A DNA stretch of 64,000 nucleotides from Prochlorococcus marinus XMU1406 (GCF_017696055.1 NZ_JAAORG010000001.1:868001-932000); one strand, 5' to 3'. Positions 45,956 through 54,117 are shown, counted from the stretch's first letter. Made by a program: numbers and translations. Notes: generated by a model not told the origin, from the sequence alone.

Positions 45956-46348
45956 CTATTTATTCTCAAAAGTTGGTAAATAGAGTTCCCTATTTGATGC
46001 AATTAAACCTTCTTCTTTAAAAAATATCTCTAGGTCATTTAGATCATTTATATCTACAAATTCACCACAATTATCTAATATATTATTGTGGGTGAAATTC
46101 CATAAATTATCCAAATATTCGTCATCGTCTGGAAATGCTACAAATTTTAAATATGTATTATTCAAAGCATATTCACTAGCAAAATCAGAATCTAATCCTT
46201 CCATCTTAGCCTCACAAAAAACCTTAGCAAATCTTTTGCCTACAGAAGTTTGAGCACTAGATAAATCTAGATTACCTTGTATAGCTTTTACATTTATTGG
46301 TGCAATAAAAATAATTATTGGAAGAAAAAAAGATATTAATATAAACAA
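45956..46348 (-). CDS. Small secreted protein with two Cys, 130 aa
   Basis: A signal peptide (FILISFFLPIIIFIAPINVKA) is followed by a mature domain with VGKRFAKVFCEAKMEGLDSD and a C-terminal NNILDNCGEFVDINDL. The pattern of F..K.C....G and (N)CG matches the secreted protein at 26799-27200, so the two seem to be distant paralogues. It should be periplasmic. The function is unknown. Confidence 0.6.
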   Translation of the reverse strand: MFILISFFLPIIIFIAPINVKAIQGNLDLSSAQTSVGKRFAKVFCEAKMEGLDSDFASEYALNNTYLKFVAFPDDDEYLDNLWNFTHNNILDNCGEFVDINDLNDLEIFFKEEGLIASNRELYLPTFENK

Positions 46349-46519
46349 GAAAAAATTTCCCTTTTTAAATTTAGACTCAATCTAAACTAGCAAAAAAAGT
46401 AATCAATTAGGCTTTTTAAGTAAAAGCACTTCTTATAAATTAAGAAATAAATAGAAAACATAAAATCAACTCCATATCTGAATTTATAATAAAGAAAGGT
46501 TAAATAAATTAAAAATTAT

Positions 46520-47527
46520 ATGTCTTCAAATATAAAACTAAGAGGAAGGGGAGTTAACAGGATAATTACGAGTAAGGTCATGCTATCACCTTTAGCAGGA
46601 GTTACAGATAAAATTTTTAGGCGACTTGTACGTAAATGGGCTCCAAACTCTTTACTTTTTACAGAAATGATAAATGCCACAAGTCTTAAAAAAGGATTTG
46701 GAACACAAAAAATCAATCAAATAGATTTAGAAGAAGGTCCAATTGGAGTACAAATATTTGATAATAGGCCATATGCTGTTTCTGAAGCCGCGAAACAAGC
46801 TGAGGACTCTGGAGCTTTCTTAATTGATATAAATATGGGATGTCCAGTAAAAAAAATTGCCAAGAAAGGTGGAGGCAGTGCCTTAATTAAAGACCGAAAA
46901 CTTGCTATGGAATTAGTCGAAAATGTCGTAAAAGCTGTCAAAATTCCAGTTACTGTAAAAACACGACTCGGATGGGATAGTAAAGAAGAAAATATAGAGG
47001 ATTTCCTATTAAAGCTTCAGGATACGGGAGCAACAATGATCACACTTCATGGAAGAACTAGAAAGCAGGGTTTTTCAGGCAAGTCAGATTGGGAAATGAT
47101 CGGGAGACTTAAAAAGTTGTTAGAAATCCCAGTAATTGCTAACGGAGATATCAAAAATCCAGATGACGCTCTTAATTGTTTAAAAAAAACAAATGCTGAT
47201 GGTGTAATGATTGGACGAGGGATTTTAGGATCACCATGGAAAATAGGAGAAATAGATTATGCCATTAGAAAAAATAAAAACTTTAAAGAACCAACCACTG
47301 AAGAAAAACTATATTTAATTATTGAGCATCTTGATGAATTAATAAAAGAAAAAGGAGATCACGGCTTGCTTATTGCCAGGAAACATATCTCATGGACATG
47401 TAAAGACTTTAAAGGAGCATCAAATTTGAGAAATAACTTAGTTAGAGCTGTAGATAAAAATGAAGTTAAAAAATTAATAAATAAAATGATTAAAACTATA
47501 AATAATGAAAAAAATACATTAGCGTAA
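46520..47527 (+). CDS. dusB: tRNA-dihydrouridine synthase (DusB-like)
   Basis: Dus enzymes reduce uridines in tRNA D-loops with FMN. Landmarks are MLSPLAGVTDKIFRRLVRKW, DINMGCPVKKIAKKGGGSAL with the catalytic Cys in NMGCP, VTVKTRLGWD, LHGRTRKQGFSGKSDWEMI and IANGDIKNPDDAL, DGVMIGRGILGSPW. Length 335 is normal. The symbol DusB is by overall likeness; other subtypes cannot be excluded. A DUF2470 gene follows 18 bases downstream. Confidence 0.92.
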   Translation: MSSNIKLRGRGVNRIITSKVMLSPLAGVTDKIFRRLVRKWAPNSLLFTEMINATSLKKGFGTQKINQIDLEEGPIGVQIFDNRPYAVSEAAKQAEDSGAFLIDINMGCPVKKIAKKGGGSALIKDRKLAMELVENVVKAVKIPVTVKTRLGWDSKEENIEDFLLKLQDTGATMITLHGRTRKQGFSGKSDWEMIGRLKKLLEIPVIANGDIKNPDDALNCLKKTNADGVMIGRGILGSPWKIGEIDYAIRKNKNFKEPTTEEKLYLIIEHLDELIKEKGDHGLLIARKHISWTCKDFKGASNLRNNLVRAVDKNEVKKLINKMIKTINNEKNTLA

Positions 47528-47545
47528 AACAAATCAATTCTTTTA

Positions 47546-47800
47546 ATGAAAATAATTAGTAAAGAGACAAGTAAAAGAGTTTGTGATCATATGAACAATG
47601 ATCACATAGATTCAGTTCACAAATATCTTATTCATTATGGAAAGATATCAAGCTTTGAGAATGCTTATATGGAAGAAATTAATAATAGTTATTTAAAAAT
47701 CAATTACGATGGCCAGTCAGCAATTATCAACTTTAAAAATAAAATATCTGAAGAAGAAATTCATTCAACCTTAGTATCAATGATTAAAGAGATTAAATAA
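47546..47800 (+). CDS. DUF2470 protein, 84 aa
   Basis: The start KRVCDHMNNDHIDSVHKYL has the HMNxDHxD motif of the DUF2470 / pyridoxamine-oxidase-like C-terminal domain, seen in haem-related proteins. Here the domain stands alone in 84 residues, ending IHSTLVSMIKEIK. It follows the Dus gene by 18 bases. The function is unknown. Confidence 0.8.
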   Translation: MKIISKETSKRVCDHMNNDHIDSVHKYLIHYGKISSFENAYMEEINNSYLKINYDGQSAIINFKNKISEEEIHSTLVSMIKEIK

Positions 47801-47823
47801 TAAAATAATTTATATAAAAAAAT

Positions 47824-47988
47824 CTAATTTTTATTTTCATAGTAATCAGTTATCTTTTTACATTCTTCAAATGAAAGCATGCTTAATCTAGATGTGGCTT
47901 TTATTTTTAGAATCGCACAAACAGCTAATAAATCAGAGATATCAACATTAATTGCTTCAGAAAGCTCTAGGACCCTAAGACCTTTCAT
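47824..47988 (-). CDS. IF2-N-like small protein, 54 aa
   Basis: ATG at 47988 gives MKGLRVLELSEAINVDISDL followed by LAVCAILKIKATSRLSMLSF and EECKKITDYY. The order of a short strand, helix, and the pattern of VxELxxxxxVxxxDLL resembles the N-terminal domain of translation factor IF2. A small protein with this domain alone could bind RNA or another factor, but this is a guess. It is too short for a standard length threshold. Confidence 0.6.
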   Translation of the reverse strand: MKGLRVLELSEAINVDISDLLAVCAILKIKATSRLSMLSFEECKKITDYYENKN

Positions 47989-48033
47989 TTTTATGAAAAA
48001 AAATCTCTATCTAAATTATCAGGAACTTTGAAA

Positions 48034-48273
48034 TCAATGGGCTGCATTTTTTCCTAAACCTGCAACAAATGGAAAGGTTTGTTCATCTCCAAATATATCT
48101 TCTGCAGAAGAATTAGAAATATTATTTTTTTTATTTTTATCAGGCTTAATCTCTTCAAGTTCATTAGAAATATTATCTTTAATGTTATTTCCAATTTCTT
48201 TTGCTAATAAATTATTCGTATTAGAAAATATTGAAAAAACTAATACACATAAAAACAAAATAATTTTTTTCAT
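48034..48273 (-). CDS. Hypothetical secreted protein, 79 aa
   Basis: The N-terminus KKIILFLCVLVFSIFSNTNN followed by LLAKE is a signal peptide. The mature part is a low-complexity, Asn/Lys/Glu-rich segment followed by the end FGDEQTFPFVAGLGKNAAH, which looks more conserved. The function is unknown. Confidence 0.6.
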   Translation of the reverse strand: MKKIILFLCVLVFSIFSNTNNLLAKEIGNNIKDNISNELEEIKPDKNKKNNISNSSAEDIFGDEQTFPFVAGLGKNAAH

Positions 48274-48373
48274 AAAAAAAATTTATCTAATACTATTGTC
48301 ATATGCCAATAAAGTTATTTAGAAAAAATGCACTTTTTTAAAACAATTCTAAATAAATCAAAGTAAAAAGTAT

Positions 48374-48610
48374 TCATCTTCCCAACTTATTTCTATTTTT
48401 GAATCTAATTAAAAAATAAAGGCCTAATAATAAAAGAATTGCTAAGGAATACTGATTAAGAAAAACATAAACTATATATACGAGAAATGGGAATAAACAT
48501 GCCCTCTTGAAATTTAATTTCTGTTCTTTTGACATATTTTTCCAATTTAAATATTCTTCCCATTGAAAAATCTTCTTCATTTTTCTACTTCTAGTATTAC
48601 GATTAAACAT
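48374..48610 (-). CDS. Hypothetical membrane protein, 78 aa
   Basis: The protein has a basic N-terminus with FQWEEYLNWKNMSKEQKLNF, then one or two hydrophobic segments (LFPFLVYIVYVFLNQYSLAI) and a basic end FKNRNKLGR. No family is recognised. It stands upstream of the secreted-protein gene on the same strand, about 100 bases away. Confidence 0.55.
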   Translation of the reverse strand: MFNRNTRSRKMKKIFQWEEYLNWKNMSKEQKLNFKRACLFPFLVYIVYVFLNQYSLAILLLLGLYFLIRFKNRNKLGR

Positions 48611-48719
48611 AAATTTATAATTTAAGTTTTAGTGATTCTTATGTTATTAATAAACAATATTAATCTAGAATATCAAAATAATTTTTTTTCATTGAATAAA
48701 AATAATTTTTAAATAAAAA

Positions 48720-49139
48720 ATGAACTCAAAACCAGTTTGGAAAATAGAAAAAATTGTTTTACCTCAACATGCCGACCATGCAGGAGTAATGTGGCACGGC
48801 ACTTATTTTAATTGGCTTGAAGAAAGTCGAATAAATGCACTTTTAGAAGTAGGTACAAGTTATTTTGAACTTATTAAAAAAGGCTATGATTTACCTTTAA
48901 TCAATACTTCAATAAAATATAAATCACCTTTATTACTTGGTGAAAAAATAACAATAGAAAGCGAATTCAATATTGAAAAAAGTCCACGGATTAATGTAAT
49001 TTCAAAATTTCTTAATAATAGAAAAGAAATCTTAACGATTGCTGAAGTCAATTTAGTCTTAATAAATAAACGAAATTTTTCTATAATAAGAAAAAGACCA
49101 GATTTCCTATCGGAAGCATTTATTAAATTAAACGGTTGA
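48720..49139 (+). CDS. Acyl-CoA thioesterase, 4-hydroxybenzoyl-CoA type, 139 aa
   Basis: A hotdog-fold thioesterase: LPQHADHAGVMWHGTYFNW carries the active Asp in HxDxxGVxxHxxY and ESRINALLEVGTSYFELI follows. The end has SIKYKSPLLLGEKITIESEF. This type hydrolyses aromatic or fatty acyl-CoA esters. In cyanobacteria a member hydrolyses 1,4-dihydroxy-2-naphthoyl-CoA in phylloquinone synthesis, so that role is possible but not proven here. Confidence 0.85.
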   Translation: MNSKPVWKIEKIVLPQHADHAGVMWHGTYFNWLEESRINALLEVGTSYFELIKKGYDLPLINTSIKYKSPLLLGEKITIESEFNIEKSPRINVISKFLNNRKEILTIAEVNLVLINKRNFSIIRKRPDFLSEAFIKLNG

Positions 49140-49181
49140 AATTATTATCTTTTAATTGAAAGATTTATTAAATTATTAATT

Positions 49182-49379
49182 ATGAATATATTTCAAGTTA
49201 TTGATTCTTATCAATATGAAATGGAATCAAGATATCAAGAAAAATCAATGCTTACAAATCTTTTTACAGAGCACAAATTTATAGGATGGTTAGGGTTGTT
49301 TATAGTATTTTTCTCTATCTTTGCAATTTTCGTTTTTCAATTTCTTGAGTGGGAAAGTAATGACAATAATCAAAGTTAA
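49182..49379 (+). CDS. Hypothetical membrane protein, 65 aa
   Basis: The N-terminal half is soluble and acidic, with SYQYEMESRYQEKSMLTNLF; the C-terminal half has one hydrophobic segment (FIGWLGLFIVFFSIFAIFVF) and an Asn-rich end. It lies 42 bases after the thioesterase and 29 before the next small gene, so the three could share a transcript. No family is recognised. Confidence 0.55.
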   Translation: MNIFQVIDSYQYEMESRYQEKSMLTNLFTEHKFIGWLGLFIVFFSIFAIFVFQFLEWESNDNNQS

Positions 49380-49407
49380 GAAGATTTAATGCTTATAATT
49401 CAACTGA

Positions 49408-49671
49408 ATGACTAAAAAAATGGCTATCTACTTAAAAATAACTAACCCTACAGAGGTTGTAAAAAAAAAGACCTCAAAATGGCTTACAGATATTACACCT
49501 GAAAGAATTGATAGAAAATTGGTCGAGGATGAAGTAATAAAAGGAATTATCGAGCAATTAACATTAGAAGGCATAAAAGGAGAAATATCAGCAATTAATG
49601 GGTTTGAAGTAAATGAATCTTCAGTAATAACAAAAAATAATTTTGTTATTAGAAAAACAAAAACTTTTTAG
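49408..49671 (+). CDS. Hypothetical protein, 87 aa
   Basis: A soluble, basic protein with VKKKTSKWLTDITPERIDRK, then VEDEVIKGIIEQLTLEGIKG and a beta-rich end. It starts with ATG and stands 20 bases before the Mrr-like nuclease gene, so the two are probably cotranscribed. I do not recognise a family. Confidence 0.6.
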   Translation: MTKKMAIYLKITNPTEVVKKKTSKWLTDITPERIDRKLVEDEVIKGIIEQLTLEGIKGEISAINGFEVNESSVITKNNFVIRKTKTF

Positions 49672-49691
49672 ATAGAAAATAAAAATCTTTA

Positions 49692-50561
49692 ATGAAAAAT
49701 TTTTTTATTTTAATTATTTTTATCATTTTTTTAATTTTTATAATTGTAAGAGATTATCAAATTAAGAAGAAAAAGTTAAAATTAAATAATGCCTTAAATT
49801 CCAATTTCTTTATTCAAACAATTAATAAATTAATTGACGAGAACAAATACAATTTATTAGAGGAGAGGATCAGATTAAGGGAAATAGATGCTTACGGTAA
49901 CGAGGATTATAAAAAATGGATTGGCAATCCACCTCTTGATGAAAAAGCCATTGAGAAAAATATATTTAATGGATCTAAGCGATTTAAAGTGGGTATACCA
50001 TACTTCTATGAAAAAGTAATTTTAAAAGAATTTGGAAATACTGAATTATTTTTCGAAAAGTGGAGATCCTATTGTAATGAAAATCCTACTATTGATGATG
50101 AGATAATTGGATCTATTAGAAAGCTCGAGACTGAAGATTGGTTTGTTTTCATAGCAAGTCAAATTGAGAAATCATGCTTAAACCTAATAGAAAAAAACTA
50201 CTCAAGTAAAAAAAATGGAAACTACAAAAAAGGTATTAGATTTGAAAATCATTGTATGGAAATTCTCAAACAAAATGGCTGGGAAGTAAAAGAAACCCCT
50301 ATTACAGGAGATCAAGGGGTTGACTTAATTGCGTCAATAAATGATTTGAGAATATGTATACAATGCAAAGATCATGAAAAAGCCATTGGAAATAAAGCAG
50401 TTCAGGAAATTTCAGCTGGTAAATTATTTTGGAAAGGTACACATGCAATAATAGTCTCAAAATCTGGCTTCACAAAGTCTGCTCACCAACTAGCAAAATC
50501 AAATAAAGTGGAACTAATCAATGAATATCAATTAAAAGATTTAGAAAAGTTTATTGTTTAA
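49692..50561 (+). CDS. Membrane-anchored Mrr-like restriction endonuclease, 289 aa
   Basis: The N-terminus (FFILIIFIIFLIFIIVRDY) is a membrane anchor. A soluble linker of 150 residues follows, then a C-terminal Mrr_cat-type nuclease domain: GIRFENHCMEILKQNGWEV with Glu185, TPITGDQGVDLIASINDLR with Asp211, and ICIQCKDHEKAIGN with Gln224 and Lys226, the PD-(D/E)xK core. It then has SKSGFTKSAHQLAKSN. Mrr proteins cut modified DNA. A membrane-bound form could act on incoming DNA. No methylase is near. Confidence 0.82.
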   Translation: MKNFFILIIFIIFLIFIIVRDYQIKKKKLKLNNALNSNFFIQTINKLIDENKYNLLEERIRLREIDAYGNEDYKKWIGNPPLDEKAIEKNIFNGSKRFKVGIPYFYEKVILKEFGNTELFFEKWRSYCNENPTIDDEIIGSIRKLETEDWFVFIASQIEKSCLNLIEKNYSSKKNGNYKKGIRFENHCMEILKQNGWEVKETPITGDQGVDLIASINDLRICIQCKDHEKAIGNKAVQEISAGKLFWKGTHAIIVSKSGFTKSAHQLAKSNKVELINEYQLKDLEKFIV

Positions 50562-50566
50562 AAAGT

Positions 50567-50971
50567 TTATATCAATCGAGTTAAGCCCTCTTTGTAAAGC
50601 AAAAGTGTTGTAAAAATTCCTGAGGCCCACATTAAACCTCTAGCTGTGGGGATATTAAATATATATGCACCAATATATAAAAAACGAAAAATAGGATGAA
50701 TCAATGCTGCAATTATTGCAATATTAGAGTCAGTTAAACTAATCAAACAAAGAAGACATCCTGGTGCATGTAGGGAAATACTTTCCCAACAATTTTGATG
50801 ACACCAAACTGCTCTTTTTCCAAAAGAAGGTAATTCATCGAATAAAGCCCTTGGAGCAGACATATTTTCAACAGAATATCCCGCTTTAATTCTCCCTATA
50901 GTTAATGGAATAATTGATAATAATACAACACCAACTGATAGACAAAGGCTCCAGGCAAAAGCTACTTGCAT
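50567..50971 (-). CDS. MAPEG family membrane protein, 134 aa
   Basis: Four hydrophobic segments and the MAPEG-like order: ENMSAPRALFDELPSFGKRA as the first loop, WCHQNCWESISLHAPGCLLC, then HPIFRFLYIGAYIFNIPTAR with the conserved Arg-Pro region of the family. Members are glutathione-dependent or unknown membrane proteins. It ends 5 bases from the Mrr-like gene on the other strand. Confidence 0.82.
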   Translation of the reverse strand: MQVAFAWSLCLSVGVVLLSIIPLTIGRIKAGYSVENMSAPRALFDELPSFGKRAVWCHQNCWESISLHAPGCLLCLISLTDSNIAIIAALIHPIFRFLYIGAYIFNIPTARGLMWASGIFTTLLLYKEGLTRLI

Positions 50972-51088
50972 ATGATTTAAATAATATTATTAGCTTAATA
51001 ATTGAAGCTCGTTATCGTGATTAGTGAAAAATCATTACCATAGATAAAACTTTGCAAAAAATGCTGTAATTTATAAAAAAAATCATTT

Positions 51089-51214
51089 ATGGATATTTCA
51101 AAGATAGTTTTAATTTTTGGCATAAGTTTACTAATATATTCTGCTTTTCTGTTTTTAGGATTTTTTCTTAAGAATAAAAATCTAAAGGCACAGAATCTAA
51201 AAAAAGAAGAATAG
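51089..51214 (+). CDS. Small membrane protein, 41 aa
   Basis: ATG at 51089 gives MDISKIVLIFGISLLIYSAF with a hydrophobic segment through residue 27 and a basic tail (LKNKNLKAQNLKKEE). It is a single-span small protein. No family is recognised. Confidence 0.5.
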   Translation: MDISKIVLIFGISLLIYSAFLFLGFFLKNKNLKAQNLKKEE

Positions 51215-51345
51215 ATTATTAATGCCACGAAAATTTACTATTTTCTCAATATTTTTATATCTTTTTGAATATATTTAATGGAAATAATATTTGATCCCAA
51301 TAATAATAAGGGATATTTGAAATTAAATAAGAAAGTTGCTGGTAT

Positions 51346-51639
51346 ATGAAAAAATTTTATAAATTTCTTAAAAGTTTTCTTTTTATATCACTATGGCTTA
51401 TTTTATCCTCATTTTTAACCCAATATTGGAATACCTTTCATTGGGAATATGTTTACTTAAACTTCAGAATTATATTTGATAAAGAATTTTGGTTTGTTGT
51501 AGAAAAAATTCTTTTAGGATTTGATATTGGTTACTGGTTAGAAGAAGCACTTAAATTCTTAAGTTATGAAATACCTAAAGAATCATTTAAATATTTACCA
51601 ATTTATTTCGTATTAAAGTCTATTTGGATAAAGAATTAA
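51346..51639 (+). CDS. Hypothetical membrane-associated protein, 97 aa
   Basis: A hydrophobic N-terminus (FLFISLWLILSSFLTQYW) is followed by a Trp- and Phe-rich part, WEYVYLNFRIIFDKEFWFV, and ends in a basic tail. It is probably a membrane-anchored protein. The stop lies 9 bases from the end of the broken fibrillin gene on the other strand. No family is recognised. Confidence 0.6.
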   Translation: MKKFYKFLKSFLFISLWLILSSFLTQYWNTFHWEYVYLNFRIIFDKEFWFVVEKILLGFDIGYWLEEALKFLSYEIPKESFKYLPIYFVLKSIWIKN

Positions 51640-51648
51640 TTTCTATTT

Positions 51649-52191
51649 TTAATAGATTTTAATAAATTCCTTGAAATTCTTGAATAAAGTTGGTGAATTT
51701 ATTTTTCTTAAAACAAATAAAGTTCCTTTATCACCTCTACAGATTCTAAGCTTATTGCTTAAATAAGTTATCTCTAACCACCCTAATTGTTCATAATTTA
51801 TTTCTTTCATAGCCTTTATATTTTTTTTTCCAAATTTAGGACCTATAACACCAGCATGTGTAAATTTGACCCCAATTTTTTTTTCATTTATGTAATTAAG
51901 TCTTATTAAAATGCCAGTACCAATAATTGATTTTATTCCTCTAGGTTTAAGTAAATTAAGACCATTTAAATTTAAGGGATCAAGAATTTGAAGGTTATCA
52001 ATAAAAGGAGACTATTTTAAAAAAGGACTATTAGAACTACTCCACCTTAGCTCCCAAACACCCTGCAAATCATTTCTATCTTTGCTAAAGGAAAAATTAT
52101 GATCAATTTCAAGTTGTTCGGCAACATAACGTATACTCTCTGAATTTTGAGAATTAAGAAGTAAATTTAATAAATCATTTTCGGTTTCCAT
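51649..52191 (-). pseudogene. Fibrillin (PAP) family gene interrupted by in-frame TAG
   Basis: The minus strand encodes METENDLLNLLLNSQ at the start, then LQGVWELRWSSSNSPFLK, after which codon 60 is TAG (52014-52012). The frame continues without shift as SPFIDNLQILDPLNLNGLNL, LKPRGIKSIIGTGI, VKFTHAGVIGPKFGKK and LFVLRKINSP to a TAA at 51651-51649, 180 codons in total. These are the conserved parts of the plastid-lipid-associated (PAP/fibrillin) domain, where the position of the stop is usually Gln or a similar residue. The gene is therefore a recent pseudogene or an expressed truncated form. Confidence 0.85.
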
Positions 52192-52270
52192 TTAATAAAC
52201 GCTGGAGTATATAGCTAAGGATAAATACTTACCTCCATGTGCTATATTCTACCCAGAATATGTTGATTTG

Positions 52271-52555
52271 ATGACAAAGAGCTATTGGCTTAAGAAAATT
52301 TCAATTCCAAATGCTGATTTATTTCTGGAATATATAAGGACAGTATTGCCTTGGATTAAATCTGTGGGAGGAGTAATAGTAAAAAGAGATTTAATACAAG
52401 AATCAACCTCAAATGAATGGGATGGAGGGCAGCTTGGATTAGTAATTGAATTCGAATCAAAATTTGCTGCTAAAAAAGCATTTTATTCTGAAGTATTTCA
52501 AAAATATCTGCAGTCCAGAGATTTAATTGAACTAGTTACTATAAGTACTCTTTAA
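52271..52555 (+). CDS. DUF1330-like protein, 94 aa
   Basis: ATG at 52271 follows an in-frame TTG by one codon; the ATG is preferred. The protein shows DLFLEYIRTVLPWIKSVGGV, GGQLGLVIEFESKFAAKKAF and YSEVFQKYLQSRDLIEL, which match the order of the DUF1330 family (a dimeric alpha/beta-barrel fold). It is soluble. The function is unknown. It is divergent from the fibrillin pseudogene. Confidence 0.65.
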   Translation: MTKSYWLKKISIPNADLFLEYIRTVLPWIKSVGGVIVKRDLIQESTSNEWDGGQLGLVIEFESKFAAKKAFYSEVFQKYLQSRDLIELVTISTL

Positions 52556-52693
52556 AAAAAATCAACCAATATCGACCTCACACAAACAACTTATAAGTAT
52601 TTATTACTATTAAATTATTTATGTAATATTTATAACTTCACTAGCAATAGTATATTTTGCAAAATTTAATTGTAAAATTAATCCGTTAATCAA

Positions 52694-52873
52694 ATGAACT
52701 ATTCAACAGAAAAAGATGATTATTTGATGACAACTCCATATACAAAGAAAATTCAGCAAAAATTTGAAAAGGTTAAATCTTTTTTAGAGCAAAATGGATT
52801 TAATCCTTCATCAGAGAGCTTAATGCAAGATATAGTTAGCTCAGAAGAATATATTGCTAAAAATGGCTTATAA
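52694..52873 (+). CDS. Hypothetical small protein, 59 aa
   Basis: The start MNYSTEKDDYLMTTPYTKKI precedes a helix QQKFEKVKSFLEQNGFNPSS and an end ESLMQDIVSSEEYIAKNGL. The protein is soluble and charged. Its stop is 4 bases from the stop of the Psb34-like gene on the other strand. No family is recognised. Confidence 0.55.
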   Translation: MNYSTEKDDYLMTTPYTKKIQQKFEKVKSFLEQNGFNPSSESLMQDIVSSEEYIAKNGL

Positions 52874-52877
52874 AATA

Positions 52878-53057
52878 TCAGAATATATTCAGAGTCCTTA
52901 AATAATAAAAACCGCCTATTAGAAAAGGTAATAATATTCCAATAAATAAAAATATGGATTTCTTTGATTCGCCTTCTGATATGGGGTTAATTTCTGGTTC
53001 AATTGCAAAACCATTTTGTCTACCACCGCTTTCGGTTGTATAACCTTTTTTATTCAT
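52878..53057 (-). CDS. psb34: Psb34-like photosystem II assembly protein, 59 aa
   Basis: ATG at 53057 gives MNKKGYTTESGGRQNGFAIE, which has the TTExGGRxNxFAxEP signature of the ssl1498/Psb34 family, then a C-terminal hydrophobic segment (IFLFIGILLPFLIGGFYYL). Psb34 binds the CP47 side of photosystem II assembly intermediates, near the site of high-light-inducible proteins. Length is normal. The assignment rests on this motif. It lies in the thylakoid membrane. No other PSII gene is near. Confidence 0.85.
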   Translation of the reverse strand: MNKKGYTTESGGRQNGFAIEPEINPISEGESKKSIFLFIGILLPFLIGGFYYLRTLNIF

Positions 53058-53142
53058 AAGAAAAATAACTTATGCAGATTATCTCATGTAAAAACTTATT
53101 TAAAAAAATTTTTTACATTTAGAATTAAACTAATTTTAAGAT

Positions 53143-53277
53143 CTAATAATTGATTTCAATCTGAGATTTCAATTTGGCAGCTTTTTTTAAAAGACCTACA
53201 ACTTCCTTACGGCCAGTAGCAAACTCAGCCTTGTTAAGTAACTCGCTATATTTTTTTGTGATTTCTCTATGGTTCAT
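53143..53277 (-). CDS. Hypothetical small basic protein, 44 aa
   Basis: ATG at 53277 gives MNHREITKKYSELLNKAEFA, then TGRKEVVGLLKKAAKLKSQI and a short end. It is basic and helical, perhaps binding nucleic acid or another protein. Only composition and frame support it. Confidence 0.5.
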   Translation of the reverse strand: MNHREITKKYSELLNKAEFATGRKEVVGLLKKAAKLKSQIEINY

Positions 53278-53363
53278 TTTGGATATTATTGTCTATAAAT
53301 TATAAAATTACTAAAAAAAGTTTTTGTATAAAAGATATCAAAAAAGAGTTTAAGTACCTTTAC

Positions 53364-53666
53364 CTATTTAAACCAACCTTTTTTCTTTGGTTTAATCTCT
53401 TCTTTAATAACTTCTTTTTTTCTCCCAAATAATCCCTTTTTTTGGACTGTTAAATTCTCTTCAACAGGTTTAGATTTTCTGTTAAATAAGCTTTTTTTAG
53501 GTTCTTTTTTAATTGATTCTTTTTTGTCGGAAATCTTTGTTTTTTTAGGATTTAATTTTGATTTTTTTGGTTTGCTATCTGCAAATAAAGTTTGATATAC
53601 AAAAAAACCAAAAACAGCAAAGAAGCCTAATGCCTGTACTAGAGCAGTTCCGAGATTATCAAACAT
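53364..53666 (-). CDS. Membrane protein with Lys-rich tail, 100 aa
   Basis: A hydrophobic segment (ALVQALGFFAVFGFFVYQTL) is followed by about 70 residues of strongly basic, repetitive sequence with several KK and SLFNRKSK/GLFGRKKE-like copies, ending GWFK. It is anchored in the membrane with a charged cytoplasmic tail. The ATG at 53666 abuts the stop of the secreted-protein gene upstream, so both are likely cotranscribed. Confidence 0.6.
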   Translation of the reverse strand: MFDNLGTALVQALGFFAVFGFFVYQTLFADSKPKKSKLNPKKTKISDKKESIKKEPKKSLFNRKSKPVEENLTVQKKGLFGRKKEVIKEEIKPKKKGWFK

Positions 53667-53852
53667 TTAGGCCTCAACTTTGTATAGTGATTCTTTTTCT
53701 TTCGCTTCTATACATTTTTTATCATCAGACAAGCATTCAATTTCTGCTTTCTTCTCAGTATGAGAACTGCAGCCACCTGCATTTGCATTAGATATTGAAA
53801 ACAAAGTTAGTACCCCTAAAATTAAGGCGCATGAGGTGTTAATCGGTTTCAT
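53667..53852 (-). CDS. Small secreted Cys-containing protein, 61 aa
   Basis: The ATG at 53852 opens a signal peptide (INTSCALILGVLTLFSISNA) with a likely cleavage after ANA. The mature part has GGCSSHTEKKAEIECLSDDK and KCIEAK, hence three Cys that could form a metal or disulfide site. An upstream start at 53888 is rejected as it spoils the signal peptide. The function is unknown. Confidence 0.6.
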   Translation of the reverse strand: MKPINTSCALILGVLTLFSISNANAGGCSSHTEKKAEIECLSDDKKCIEAKEKESLYKVEA

Positions 53853-53937
53853 GAGTTTTATTTTTATTATGGAAAAATAATTTCGCAATTGCGAAGATAA
53901 TCTTCTCTTCTGCTAAAAGTATCCCCTTTTTATATAT

Positions 53938-54117
53938 CTATTTGTAGTAATTAACTAAATCGATAATTAATATCGCTAATAATGAAAAACCTAAAATGAA
54001 AGGTAAATAAGGATATTTATTTAAAATTTTGTTTAGTTGATTTTTCGATGTTTGTTTTTCCTTTTTCTTTTCTCTAGGTGGTAAGCCTAAATCTTCCCTT
54101 CTCTTAGCTTCTCCCAT
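53938..54117 (-). CDS. DUF2839 family membrane protein, 59 aa
   Basis: The start MGEAKRREDLGLPPREKKKE is the signature of the small DUF2839 family (MGEAKRRxxLGLPPR). A hydrophobic C-terminal segment follows (LPFILGFSLLAILIIDLV). It is a tail-anchored protein with a basic head. The function is unknown. Confidence 0.8.
   Translation of the reverse strand: MGEAKRREDLGLPPREKKKEKQTSKNQLNKILNKYPYLPFILGFSLLAILIIDLVNYYK

Noticed and set aside
50995-51228. Minus-strand frame of 77 codons
   Set aside because: It lies antisense to the more plausible 41-residue membrane protein at 51089-51214 and has biased, shadow-like composition.
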